Shown here: one piece after another, positions 15,801 to 23,873 of the stretch | Layout: each line of letters starts with the position of its first letter | Numbering within the stretch: the stretch's first letter is position 1 | Source of the DNA: Microbacterium sp. Bi121 | GTDB taxonomy: Bacteria > Actinomycetota > Actinomycetes > Actinomycetales > Microbacteriaceae | Assembly: GCF_918698005.1 (NCBI RefSeq) | Contig: NZ_CAKKLJ010000001.1 | Span: 248,001-312,000, forward strand | DNA: 64,000 nucleotides | Direction of reading: 5' to 3' | The notes under the pieces: generated by a model | Seen by the model: the letters and a program-made list of their open reading frames with translations, nothing else | Databases searched by the model: none | Told to the model about the DNA's origin: nothing | Made by a program: the position numbers and the translations under genes

Positions 15801-17432
15801 GCTGCTGACGAAGACGATGACCGATACTGCGGGGGTCCTCTTGTGGTCGCCGGCCGCCCTCGACACATCGGTGCCGTAGAGCAGCGGGTTCCACTCGTCC
15901 TTGAACGGCCCGCGCGGCTCCCGGCTCTCCGCGCCGCCGGACGCCTCGCGCTGGACGTAGTCCTCCAGCATGCTCAGCAGCGCTGCTCCCGTCGGGGCCG
16001 AGTCGGCGAGGGCGACGTCGCGGAACGGGCTCTTCTCGCTGGAGGTATGCGGCATCCACTTGAGCCAGTCCAACTCGGCCGTCCATGCCGAGTCCGCGAA
16101 GGCGACGGCCACGACGTCGTTCGGGGCGTGCAGGCCGAACAGCTGAACGGCGATGCCGCGCATGGCGTCCGCGGCGAGCCCCTGGGGGCCGGCGATGCCG
16201 ATGGATCCGGCATCCGCCAGCAGTTCGAAGACCGGCACGTCGTCGACCTCCGAGTAGCGCTCCTGAAGCCGGTCGACCCGCTCGAGGAATTCCGGGAGTC
16301 CCTCCGGGGTGTCCATCTCGGCGATCGTGTTGCGCGCCGGGAGCGTGCAGCTGCCCAGTCGCACCCCCAGGAAGTTCCAGTGCTCGGGGCGCCTGGTCCA
16401 CAGCATCGGCCCGAGCCGCATGGCGTGATCGAACACCTCGGCGACCGGCGGCGCCTCGGCGTTGCGCGCTTCCTCCTCCTCCGGCTTGCCGCGGAAGAAG
16501 TCCTCCTCGAGCTGCTCGTACTGGCGTTCGAAGAGCATGTACTCGTGGTTCGAGCTCTTCTTCTCCGAGCGCGACTGGTTGATGATGTTGCCGAGCGCCA
16601 TCAGCGGCGTCATGACGATCATCAGCAGGGAGCGCGGGTTGCCGTTGAGCACGTACAGCGCCATGCCCATGAGGATCGGCGCGACGAGGATCGGCCAGGG
16701 GAAGATCTTGCCGAGCTTCTCGGTCGGGATGCGCGGCGCCTTGAAACCCGTACCGGGGTAGCGCACCTCGACGCGCGGGCTGCGATTGAACAGCAGTCCG
16801 CCGCCGCGCTCGATGATGGGCTCCTCCGCGGCGGTGCCGTCGAACGAGCGCGCCAGGTGCGGAACGAGCGTCGTGGCGCCGATGACGAACGGGGTGCCGT
16901 CCTCCAGCCGGATGCGCTGCACGGCGACGCCGTCGACGAGGACGCCGTTGGCGGAGTTGAGGTCGATGACCTCGATATGCTGGCCGACCTCGAGTCGCGC
17001 GTGGCGCTTGGAGACCATCGGGTCCGCCAGGACGACGTCGCCGGCGGCATCTCGTCCGATGACCATCTGGCCCGATGAGATCGGGAACTCCTGTCCGGCC
17101 AGGGGTCCGGCGGTCGCCCGCAGAACACCGACGATCTCGCGCTTGCCGGCTCCGGTGTAGTCCGGGCCGTGGTTGAGGATGGATGCCGCGAACCCGGAGC
17201 CGATCGGAGCCTCGCCGATCGGGATCTCCGGATGCAGCGGAACGAGTCGCTCACCGGTGGGCGGCGCGACCGCGAGGGTGAGCACGTCGCCCTCGGAGAC
17301 CGGGACCGAACGGGTGGGATCGGCCTCGGCGACGTGGCGGGCGACGTCGGCGGCGGTCGCCGTGGAATCCGTGGTGATCACGATGTCGACAGGATCGCCG
17401 ACCGGGCGGTGCAGGGTCAGTTTCAGTCTCAT
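12870..17432 (-). CDS. essC: EssC/EccC-type T7SS motor ATPase with N-terminal FHA domain
   Basis: This 1520-residue protein is the motor of the secretion system. Residues ~1-95 form a ubiquitin/FHA1-like region. Residues ~110-190 are an FHA domain (MVIGRDAAGDVV, SKRHARLEV, NSANGVLVDG). Two membrane spans lie near ~240-285. Three FtsK/SpoIIIE domains follow. D1 has GGTTGAGKS (~712), DYKGG and VIDEFAAL and looks catalytic. D2 has GTSGSGKST (~1045) but LLLMDNF as Walker B. D3 has GPPASGRT (~1322), with Arg for the Walker Lys. The N-terminal FHA is a Firmicutes EssC (T7SSb) trait, while mycobacterial EccC lacks it. It couples ATP hydrolysis to export of WXG100-type substrates, and is 13 bases from the RDD-FHA gene. 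Confidence 0.92.
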   Translation of the reverse strand: MRLKLTLHRPVGDPVDIVITTDSTATAADVARHVAEADPTRSVPVSEGDVLTLAVAPPTGERLVPLHPEIPIGEAPIGSGFAASILNHGPDYTGAGKREIVGVLRATAGPLAGQEFPISSGQMVIGRDAAGDVVLADPMVSKRHARLEVGQHIEVIDLNSANGVLVDGVAVQRIRLEDGTPFVIGATTLVPHLARSFDGTAAEEPIIERGGGLLFNRSPRVEVRYPGTGFKAPRIPTEKLGKIFPWPILVAPILMGMALYVLNGNPRSLLMIVMTPLMALGNIINQSRSEKKSSNHEYMLFERQYEQLEEDFFRGKPEEEEARNAEAPPVAEVFDHAMRLGPMLWTRRPEHWNFLGVRLGSCTLPARNTIAEMDTPEGLPEFLERVDRLQERYSEVDDVPVFELLADAGSIGIAGPQGLAADAMRGIAVQLFGLHAPNDVVAVAFADSAWTAELDWLKWMPHTSSEKSPFRDVALADSAPTGAALLSMLEDYVQREASGGAESREPRGPFKDEWNPLLYGTDVSRAAGDHKRTPAVSVIVFVSSDAPVDRGRLTDVLDRGADHGVHAVFVSPTVESLPAVCRSYIDVTNGLESARVGLVRTGDTFDDTRVEGVSNAYMHMLARRMAPVVDASTVVHDASDIPSTVGFLQLVDPAIAEDPKVVVERWRQNNTIVDRSPTPRPRLKKAGNLRAIIGQGASDAMALDLRTHGPHALVGGTTGAGKSEFLQAWVLGMAAAHSPDRVTFLFVDYKGGSAFADCVELPHCVGLVTDLSPHLVRRALTSLRAELQHREHLLNRKKAKDLLELEKRQDPECPPALVLVIDEFAALASEMPEFVDGVVDIAQRGRSLGIHLIMATQRPAGVIKDNLRANTNLRIALRMADEADSRDVVDDPVASTFPASIPGRAIAKTGPGRLVPFQSAYAGGWTTEDEGAAVEVRVSELRFGASAEWEPERPAEAETHEEDLGPNDQKRIVSTLIRASDVAGLQAPRRPWLDDLAPVVELADLPNDGDTRIPLALMDVPEKQMQEPAVFVPDRDGSLVVYGTSGSGKSTVLKTIATAAGMQPDRGRVQVYCLDFASGALGSLADLPHVGSVVDGADAERIQRLFRTLDREMDRRAASFSAASAATVQEYREIADPNMPRILLLMDNFPEFKKDWEYAPGRAPFYRTFMRILGEGRTLGVHMVITADRGNAVPSAVASNISRRVVLRLGDPGQYMLLNAPRDILDEQSAPGRAIIDGHEAQIAVLGGTPNVVEQTKALTALAKTLRAEGARDLPEIGALPTMVPVTDMPAMVDGMPVFGIADDTLAPRGFEPIGSFVISGPPASGRTNALKALVVAMERFDPNVRMYHFGNRRSQLKDFRPWVRSAIKPEEEKELAEQLTELVTSDTTEGRIMIVIEDIPHLADGPADRQMRTLLQAMNNSDHLLIADAEISRASGSIGVLGEWKTGRQGIILKPDTYDGESIFKTAFSRIKRSDFPVGRGIFVQAGRLVTMQMPFVPDAPPVGRTDMGTAPRLRERVR

Positions 17433-17445
17433 GGTTCTCCCTCGA

Positions 17446-18804
17446 TCACACCCGGATCACCGCGGCGAGCCTGTCGCCCAGCCGCACCGTGTCGCCCTCG
17501 ATCGTCACGACCGGTGCTCCGGCCACGACCTCGTACTCCGTGCCGCCGCGGACCAGACCGGATCCGTTCGTCGATCCGCAGTCCATGATCTCGAGTCCGC
17601 CCTCCACGGGGCGGACGAGCAGATGGGTCTTCGACAGCGACTTGCTCTCGTCCTCGAGGGCGACCGTGTGGGCGCCGGGGTGCCCGGCGGCATCCGGATT
17701 GCGTCCGAGCAGCACGGGCGCCGCGACCGGAATGCTCTCGCCGGTGTCCAGCCGCAGACCGAACACGACCGACTGCGGTGCTGCAGCCACGGGCTGCTGC
17801 GGCCGAGCGGCCTGCGGGGTCGGCTGCGGGTTCGGGACCTGCGCGGCCGCCCGGGCTTCCTGCGCAGCCGGAGTCGGCTGCGGGCCGGGTTCCGGCGCAG
17901 TCGGGCTCTCACCGGCTGGGCGATATCCGCCCATGACCGGTTTGCCGGCCTCGACCGGCACCGACGCGGCCGGAGCGGCGGCCGCGGGCGCGCCGATCTC
18001 AGGGCGGGAGTCGGGCGTGTGCGGACGGGCGATGCCGATGACACCGGCGCTCACCCGACTGCCCGGCCGGTACTGGGGCGCCACCGCCGGATCCTGCGGC
18101 GTCGCGAGCGACGGCAGCGAGGACCGCTCGGGGGCGGGTTCGGCCTTGACGAGCTTGCGGGCCACGCGCATGCGCTTGTCATCGTAGGGGTTCAGCCCCT
18201 TGCGCACGTCGACGAGCCAGACATGCGTCGCCTTGTCGTGCAGGCCGCGACCTCGGCGCTCGGGATCGAAGGTCGGGGACGCGAGCAGCAGGACCGGCCC
18301 GATCAGCGGCACGATCCCCGAGGCGCCCATCAGCAGGTAGCGCAGCAGCACCCAGCCGACACCAGGGCGTCCCAGGGTGCGCACGTTGACCGAGCGGATG
18401 CCGAGGCTCCCCTTGCCGATGGTGCGGCCTCCCCGTCCGTGCATCACGAGCTGGACGATGCTGACCACGAGGGTGAGGACGACCGTCGCCGCCGCTGTGA
18501 CGATCGCGAGGATGAACGAGGGGTGATTGACGAGCCCGTACGGCGAGATCGAGCCGGTGGCGAGTTTGAGCAGCAGCGGAACAGTGCCCAGCCACAACGG
18601 CAGCTGCAGCACGAGCCAGACCGCGACATCGATGACCAGCGCGAGAGCACGCCGACCGAGGGGCGCCGACAGCATGCCGAGTGCTGCCGCGTATGCCGGG
18701 TCGGGGCGCCCGTTCTCGTCGAGGCCCTCGATCTCGTCCTTCTCGTCCTCGATCTCCCAGATCATGCGCTCGGAGGACATCGACCGATCACCGCGTGAGC
18801 TCAC
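17446..18804 (-). CDS. RDD membrane domain-FHA fusion protein 1
   Basis: The protein has 452 residues from the GTG at 18804, which overlaps the kinase stop (GTGA); an in-frame ATG at 18780 is the alternative. Residues ~40-220 are an RDD domain with about four membrane spans (LALVIDVAVWLVLQLPLWLG, GRTIGKGSLGIRSV, LLRYLLMGASGIVPLIGPV). A long Pro/Ala-rich linker (~240-350) leads to an FHA domain (LLGRNPDAAG, SLSKTHLLVRP, CGSTNGSGLV). The FHA should face the cytosol and bind phosphothreonine made by the neighbouring kinase, placing a phospho-reader at the membrane beside EssC. The second RDD-FHA protein (22563-23873) has the same layout but is only distantly similar. Confidence 0.85.
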   Translation of the reverse strand: MSSRGDRSMSSERMIWEIEDEKDEIEGLDENGRPDPAYAAALGMLSAPLGRRALALVIDVAVWLVLQLPLWLGTVPLLLKLATGSISPYGLVNHPSFILAIVTAAATVVLTLVVSIVQLVMHGRGGRTIGKGSLGIRSVNVRTLGRPGVGWVLLRYLLMGASGIVPLIGPVLLLASPTFDPERRGRGLHDKATHVWLVDVRKGLNPYDDKRMRVARKLVKAEPAPERSSLPSLATPQDPAVAPQYRPGSRVSAGVIGIARPHTPDSRPEIGAPAAAAPAASVPVEAGKPVMGGYRPAGESPTAPEPGPQPTPAAQEARAAAQVPNPQPTPQAARPQQPVAAAPQSVVFGLRLDTGESIPVAAPVLLGRNPDAAGHPGAHTVALEDESKSLSKTHLLVRPVEGGLEIMDCGSTNGSGLVRGGTEYEVVAGAPVVTIEGDTVRLGDRLAAVIRV

Positions 18805-20441
18805 TCCACGCACCCCCGCACCTGCTCCGACGCGCGGCCGTCCTCGCGGCGCAGCAGCACATCGATGCACACCTGCCCTGTGGCGGCTCCCTCGAACGTC
18901 ACGGTCGGCTCGTCGGTGGGCTCGGGAACCCCGGCGCCATCGAGACTGACGGTGTTCCACAGATACAGGTCGCCGTCCTCCTCGGCCGGGTTCGTCCAGG
19001 TGAACGTGATGGTCGAGCCTTCGCGCGTGCCGGTGAGGTCGTCGACCGCTGGCACCGCGTCGGAGATGGGATCCTTCGGGGCCGCCCCCTCCTGCGTGGC
19101 TACAGGGTCGGGCGCTCCGCCGCCCTGGAGCAGGCTCACGCCGGCGATCGTGCCGCCGACGAGGACGACCGCCGCAGCCGCGACGCCGATCCACATGCCC
19201 ACCCGCGGCTTCGGCTTCGCCGTTGCCTGGTCGGGTGCCTGTGCGGGCTCAGCGGACGGCGGGAACGGCACCGCGGGAGCCTCGGGCGAGAGGGCGCGCG
19301 GGCCGCGCAGAACCGTCCGGTCCTCGTCGACAGGTGCGGCCGCGGACGCCGCGCCGGGGCGCATGACCGTGTCCTCGACCGCGGATGCGGACGTGGATGC
19401 CGCTGGGTCGAAGCGCGGGCCCGGATCCCCCGCGGGAGCGCGCTGCGGCTGCGGCGTGCCGAACGGACGGGTCGTGGCGGACGGGCGGGTGTTCCCGGCA
19501 TCCGGTTCGATGCTGACGATGTCGCGGACGCGGGTGAGGCCCTCGTCCTCGTCCTCCAGATCCTCTGGCAGCGGATGGTCGTCGACGATGTCGATCGGCG
19601 TGACCGAGTGCGCGAGCTCGATCTGAACCTTCTGCAGCGCACGCGCGAAGGCGACAGCGCTCGGGTACCGGGCATCCGGGTTCTTCGCCATGGCCCGCTC
19701 GAGCACCTGCTGAAGGCTTCCGGGCGAATCGGGTCGCGACAGAGACGGCAGCGGTGATCGCTCGATGCGTTCGATGAGGTCGGCGCTCGTGTTGCGCTCT
19801 CCCGGTCGCTCGAACGGCGACCGGCCGGCGAGAAGCGTGTACAGCGTGGCACCGAGCGCGAACACGTCCGAGCGCTGCCCGCTCTGCGGCGGATCCGCGA
19901 AGAACTCCGGCGGCGACCAGGGGATCGACATGCCGGTCGCCTCGCTCACGGCGCCCGTCGTCGAGGCGATGCCGAAGTCGGTGAGGGCCGGCCGGTTGTA
20001 CTCCGTGACGAGGATGTTCGCCGGCTTGATGTCGCGATGCAGGACCCCGGCGCGGTGCGCGGTCTCGACGGCACCGGCGACCTGGATGCCGACGCGCAGC
20101 GCCTCGGCGACCGAGAACGGCTCCTTGCGGGCACGGATCTGCAGGTTCGGACGGGGGCAGTACTCCATCACGAGGTATGGTCTGCCGTCGCCGGCCATGC
20201 CCGCCTGGTAGATCGTGACGATGGCCGGATGCGTCGACAGCATCGCCATCACGTTCGCCTCGTCGGCGAATTCCTTCGCCGCGCCGCTCGAGATCCGGTC
20301 GGCGAGCAGCACCTTCACGGCGACGCGGCGCCGGGGCATCTGCTGCTCGTACAGGAACACATCGGCGAATCCACCCGTGCCCAGCGGCTCCACGAAGGTG
20401 AAACCGGGGAGCTCGGGAGGAGGTGAGGGGGGTCTGCTCAC
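18801..20441 (-). CDS. Membrane-anchored Ser/Thr protein kinase
   Basis: This 546-residue Hanks-type kinase has its catalytic domain at ~12-275: glycine loop GTGGFADVF, ATP-binding Lys in RRVAVKVLL (~41), catalytic HRDIKPANIL (~138), metal-binding TDFGIAS and activation-loop end SPPEF. A cytosolic Pro/Ala/Arg linker follows, then one membrane span (~415-435, MWIGVAAAAVVLVGGTIAG) and a ~110-residue outside FN3-like domain rather than PASTA repeats. It lies between FHA-protein genes and near a PP2C phosphatase. FHA domains of EssC and the RDD proteins are the likely phospho-readers. It overlaps the FHA gene upstream by four bases. Confidence 0.92.
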   Translation of the reverse strand: MSRPPSPPPELPGFTFVEPLGTGGFADVFLYEQQMPRRRVAVKVLLADRISSGAAKEFADEANVMAMLSTHPAIVTIYQAGMAGDGRPYLVMEYCPRPNLQIRARKEPFSVAEALRVGIQVAGAVETAHRAGVLHRDIKPANILVTEYNRPALTDFGIASTTGAVSEATGMSIPWSPPEFFADPPQSGQRSDVFALGATLYTLLAGRSPFERPGERNTSADLIERIERSPLPSLSRPDSPGSLQQVLERAMAKNPDARYPSAVAFARALQKVQIELAHSVTPIDIVDDHPLPEDLEDEDEGLTRVRDIVSIEPDAGNTRPSATTRPFGTPQPQRAPAGDPGPRFDPAASTSASAVEDTVMRPGAASAAAPVDEDRTVLRGPRALSPEAPAVPFPPSAEPAQAPDQATAKPKPRVGMWIGVAAAAVVLVGGTIAGVSLLQGGGAPDPVATQEGAAPKDPISDAVPAVDDLTGTREGSTITFTWTNPAEEDGDLYLWNTVSLDGAGVPEPTDEPTVTFEGAATGQVCIDVLLRREDGRASEQVRGCVE

Positions 20442-21751
20442 GGCAGATCCTCGAACACGACCGTCACGCCGTCGCCCAGGTCGACGACATCGCTCGAGAG
20501 CACGAGCGTCGGCTCACCGGGGTGCAGGCGCAACGGGTCTGCACCGGGGCGCAGCAGCGTCGAGCCGTTCGTGGTGTGCAGGTCGATGACGACGACCGTG
20601 TCGCCCTCGGGGCGGATCTCTAGGTGGCTGCGCGAGATGTCCTGCTGCGGGCTCTCGACCGCGATCAAGTGGGGCAGGTCGGCTCCGCTGGCCCGCGTGG
20701 ACCGCGGGCGGCGCCCGATGATCACAGTGCGGTCGAGTGCCACGACCTGACCGGTGGAGACGCGGACGCGACCCGAGCCGCTGGAGACGACGGGCAGAAC
20801 GGCCGTGGGAGCATCGGGTGCAGCGGTCGGCGCGCTCTGCCGGAGCGCACGTGCCTCGGCGACCGAGATCGTCGCTCCGTCGTGGTCGCCGTCGAGTGGA
20901 GCCGGAGCGGGCGGCACCGGCGGAGTGACCGCGTTCGGCGACGCGATCGTCGCGCCGAACAGCTGATCGAACTCGTCCGCGTCGCTCGCGAACGTCTCAT
21001 CGTTCGGCATCAGCGTGTTGCCGTCGACCTCGTCCGCCACCGCCTCGGCCGGTGTCTCGATCTGCTCGGTGACCGGCTCGTCGGTGCTCGGCTCGTCGGT
21101 GCTCGGCTCGTCGGCGACGGGCTCGTCTGCGGCCTGCTCGTCGATCACCGGCTCTTCGGAGACCGGCTCTTCGACGGGCGCCTCCTCGACCGGCACGTCC
21201 GCGACCGGCACTTCCTCAACAGGAACTTCCTCGACGGGCGCGTCCTCGATCCGCTCGGATTCGTCGGCGTCATGGACCACCGCGGCAGCCGCATCCGGAA
21301 TCGTGACGTCCGCCGGTTCGATGTCGGCGGCGGCGTGGGAGGCACGTACGATGCCGGCTGAGACCGGCAGGCTCACGGCATCCTCGTCGCCATCCGTCGT
21401 GATCTCGATACGGCTCGCACCGGCGACGAAGCGCTCGCTCCAGGTAGTGACGTTCGCGCCGCTGAAGCTCTCGCGCCCCTCGGATCCTGTCACCTCGACC
21501 ATCGCTGCGCCGCGAACGGCGATGCGCGCGTCAGCCCCTTCGAGGACCACCGCCGCGAAACCCAGCATGTCCGCGAACGAACCGGACGCGTGCTCGGTGA
21601 GCACGTCGATGACCGCGGCGAGGTCGCCGGCGGTGCGCTCGCGCTCCCAGAGTCGCGTGAGCAGTTCGGCCGGAGCATCCGGAGACAGCGCGATCAGAGC
21701 ACCGGGGGTCACCAGCACGTTCCACTGACCTGGGCGGTATGTGGTCTGCAT
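20438..21751 (-). CDS. FHA-domain protein with acidic repeat linker
   Basis: This 437-residue protein has an N-terminal ~150-residue domain (MQTTYRPGQWNVLVTPGALI and onwards) of a kind found in such operons but without a function I can name. A highly acidic linker (~185-245) is built of VEEVPVEE and DEPSTDEPSTDEP repeats. The C-terminal FHA domain (~340-435) shows TVIIGRRPRS, DISRSHLEIRPEG and HTTNGSTLL. It is cytosolic, with no signal or membrane segment. It overlaps the kinase gene by four bases and the phosphatase gene by one, so its dose is tied to both. A scaffold or substrate role in the kinase/EssC circuit is inferred. Confidence 0.82.
   Translation of the reverse strand: MQTTYRPGQWNVLVTPGALIALSPDAPAELLTRLWERERTAGDLAAVIDVLTEHASGSFADMLGFAAVVLEGADARIAVRGAAMVEVTGSEGRESFSGANVTTWSERFVAGASRIEITTDGDEDAVSLPVSAGIVRASHAAADIEPADVTIPDAAAAVVHDADESERIEDAPVEEVPVEEVPVADVPVEEAPVEEPVSEEPVIDEQAADEPVADEPSTDEPSTDEPVTEQIETPAEAVADEVDGNTLMPNDETFASDADEFDQLFGATIASPNAVTPPVPPAPAPLDGDHDGATISVAEARALRQSAPTAAPDAPTAVLPVVSSGSGRVRVSTGQVVALDRTVIIGRRPRSTRASGADLPHLIAVESPQQDISRSHLEIRPEGDTVVVIDLHTTNGSTLLRPGADPLRLHPGEPTLVLSSDVVDLGDGVTVVFEDLP
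21074..21135. repeat. 15-bp tandem repeats encoding the acidic linker
   Basis: Plus-strand units of the form GGCTCGTCGGTGCTC recur in tandem, degrading towards the right end. On the coding (minus) strand they encode DEPST-type repeats of the FHA protein. Copy number is likely to vary by slippage. Confidence 0.6.
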
Positions 21752-22566
21752 CAGCTCATCCCTCCTGCCGCGGCCGCACGCGGCCGGGTGTTCTCATCGA
21801 TGTCGTCGTCGGCGCGCATCTGCACGCCGGGGCGGGATGCCACGGAGACGGCATCCACCACCACGACGGTGATGTTGTCCCTGCCCCCGGCGGCGACGGC
21901 CTCGCTGACCAGTGCTGCGGCGGCGGTCTGCGGGTCTGACTCCGTCGTCAGGATCTCGCGGATCAACGAATCCGGGACCTCTGACGAGAGGCCGTCGGAG
22001 CAGATCAGCATCCGATCGCCGAGTTCGGCGGGGAACATCCAGAAGTCCGCATCGCCGGTGCTGCCGGCGCCGATCGCCCTCGTGATGATGTTGCGACGAT
22101 GATCCGACGCGGCTTCGGCGATGCTGAGCTCGCCCGACTCGATGAGCTCCTGCACGACCGAGTGGTCGACGCTGATCTGCTCGAGCTCAGTACCCGACAG
22201 GCGGTACGTGCGCGAGTCGCCGATGTTGAAGCTGAGCCAATAGCCCATGCCGTCGACCTCGGCGAGCACGAGCCCGCTGAGGGTCGTTCCTGCGCGGCCC
22301 ATTGCCGACACCGAGAGCGCATCGACGGCCTCGCGCGAACGGGCGAGCGCGTCGAGCACGTCGTCCAACTCGAGGCTCTGCCTGCCGATATAGCGGGAGA
22401 ACTCGGCGACGACGGCGGCGCTCGCCCGCTCGCCCGCCTCGTGGCCTCCCATGCCGTCGGCGACGACGAACACCGGAGCGCTGGCGAGCAGCGCGTCCTC
22501 GTTCAGAGTGCGACGGAGCCCGGCGTGCGTCGAGCAGCCGGCCGTCACGATCAGCGGCGCGGTCAT
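21751..22566 (-). CDS. PP2C-family Ser/Thr phosphatase
   Basis: The protein has 271 residues and a complete PP2C catalytic domain: RTLNEDALL, VVADGMGGHEAGERAS (two metal-binding Asp/Gly), GDSRTYRL, DHSVVQELI, LICSDGLSSEVPD and the final DNITVVVVDA. It has no membrane span, unlike mycobacterial PstP. It should remove phosphate from threonines set by the adjacent kinase and so reset the FHA-dependent circuit. It overlaps the FHA gene by one base (TGATG) and the RDD-FHA gene by four, firmly inside the operon. Confidence 0.93.
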   Translation of the reverse strand: MTAPLIVTAGCSTHAGLRRTLNEDALLASAPVFVVADGMGGHEAGERASAAVVAEFSRYIGRQSLELDDVLDALARSREAVDALSVSAMGRAGTTLSGLVLAEVDGMGYWLSFNIGDSRTYRLSGTELEQISVDHSVVQELIESGELSIAEAASDHRRNIITRAIGAGSTGDADFWMFPAELGDRMLICSDGLSSEVPDSLIREILTTESDPQTAAAALVSEAVAAGGRDNITVVVVDAVSVASRPGVQMRADDDIDENTRPRAAAAGGMS

Positions 22567-23873
22567 GCGTAGCCCCCGATGGTGACGATGCGGTCGCCGA
22601 TCTCGACGGCGTCGCCCAGGCGGATGCGCACCTGCTCACCCGGCGCGCACACGATGCGGTGGCCGTCGCGGACGATCGCCGTGCCGTTGGTTGAATGACG
22701 GTCCATGATCCACCCGCCGGACGGTTCGGCCGCCGCCTCGAAGTGCGTCTTCGACAGCGACAGCGTCTCGTCGCGGACGGAGACGACCGCGGCACCTTCC
22801 TCCGGCGCCGGGTTGCGCCCGAAGAGTGTGCGGCGCGAGACCGTCACGCGGGTGCCGTCATCCCAGGTGAACACCAGGCGGTGCCCGGGGATGCTGATGC
22901 GGGTGTCCTCGATGTCGCCGACGTCGCCGGAGCCGCCGTTCAGAGCAGCTCCGTTCGGGGCGTCGTCGGACGGAGTCGTCACGGCGGGAGCCGCGGGAGC
23001 CGCGGGAGCCGCCGGGGCCGGCGGCGCAGGCGTGTTCCGCTCAGGCGGACCGTCCTGGGTGATCCCCGGCACGAAGGCGATCAGGGAGTCGGCGGCGGGA
23101 GCCGTGGGGTGGGCGATCGGCTGCGCGGAGCGAGCCGGTTCCGGACCCCGCACGGTCTCATCGAGCGCAGGGGTGGACGGCGAAGGGAACGCGGGAGCAG
23201 CGGGCATCGCCGGAGCGACAGGAGCAGAGGGCGCAGCGGGGCCGGTCGGCGTCGACAGCGAAGGAGGAGTGAACGACTGCGGCATCGTCGGTGTGGCCAG
23301 GCCCGGGATCGGCGGGGCGCCGTTGGGCATCGACGGAGCAGCGCTGGTCGCCTGCCGGGCGCCGTTCGGCATCGACGGGCGCGGCGGGACGTGCAATGCC
23401 ATGGTCGGCGGCGCTGCACTGGCGCGAGCGCCGGCATCCATCATCAGCGAGCGTGCGACCTTGTCGTGCCACCCCTGGAACCGCCCCGATCCGTCGAAGA
23501 GCGGAGTGAAGTATCCGACGACGATGCCGGCGGCGAGCCCGAAGATGATGTTGCGCAGCAGCGCCTTGCCGAACCCGAGGGGTGCACCGTCGTCCTCGCG
23601 CACGAGGCGGAGTCGCTGAGTGCGCATGCCGATCGAACCGTCGCGGGACTGCATGAACGTGTAGAACACGAACCAGCCGATGAGGATCAGCGACACCACG
23701 GGGGCTCCGATGCCGATGACGCCCAGCATCCCCTCCGGACCGGCCATGACCGCGAAAACCACGAGCAGGATCGACAGGACGATGCCGATTCCGGCCGCGA
23801 TCGCGGCATCGATGATGTAGGCCACCGCTCGTCGTGAGGTCGGGGCGACGGTGCCGAACGACGGTTGCGTCAT
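22563..23873 (-). CDS. RDD membrane domain-FHA fusion protein 2
   Basis: The protein has 436 residues from the ATG at 23873, which overlaps the transglutaminase-like gene's stop by four bases. The longer frame to 24635 is a shadow. Residues ~10-155 are an RDD domain with about three to four spans (RRAVAYIIDAAIAAGIGIV, LLRNIIFGLAAGIVVGYFT). A ~180-residue Pro/Ala/Ser linker with repeated PSMPNGA motifs follows. The C-terminal FHA (~335-435) shows RTLFGRNPAPEE, SLSKTHFEAAAE and RHSTNGTAIV. It has the same architecture as the 17446-18804 protein, so the operon has two membrane-bound phosphothreonine readers. Confidence 0.85.
   Translation of the reverse strand: MTQPSFGTVAPTSRRAVAYIIDAAIAAGIGIVLSILLVVFAVMAGPEGMLGVIGIGAPVVSLILIGWFVFYTFMQSRDGSIGMRTQRLRLVREDDGAPLGFGKALLRNIIFGLAAGIVVGYFTPLFDGSGRFQGWHDKVARSLMMDAGARASAAPPTMALHVPPRPSMPNGARQATSAAPSMPNGAPPIPGLATPTMPQSFTPPSLSTPTGPAAPSAPVAPAMPAAPAFPSPSTPALDETVRGPEPARSAQPIAHPTAPAADSLIAFVPGITQDGPPERNTPAPPAPAAPAAPAAPAVTTPSDDAPNGAALNGGSGDVGDIEDTRISIPGHRLVFTWDDGTRVTVSRRTLFGRNPAPEEGAAVVSVRDETLSLSKTHFEAAAEPSGGWIMDRHSTNGTAIVRDGHRIVCAPGEQVRIRLGDAVEIGDRIVTIGGYA

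Noticed and set aside
14553..17078. 841-codon plus-strand open frame opposite EssC
   Set aside because: It is a mirror of the codon pattern of EssC, whose Walker and FHA motifs are clear. No ribosome-binding site and no protein-like features.
17446..19194. Longer version of RDD-FHA protein 1 starting at 19194
   Set aside because: The first ~130 codons run antisense-like through the end of the kinase gene in another frame. The GTG at 18804 overlaps the kinase stop as in the rest of the operon.
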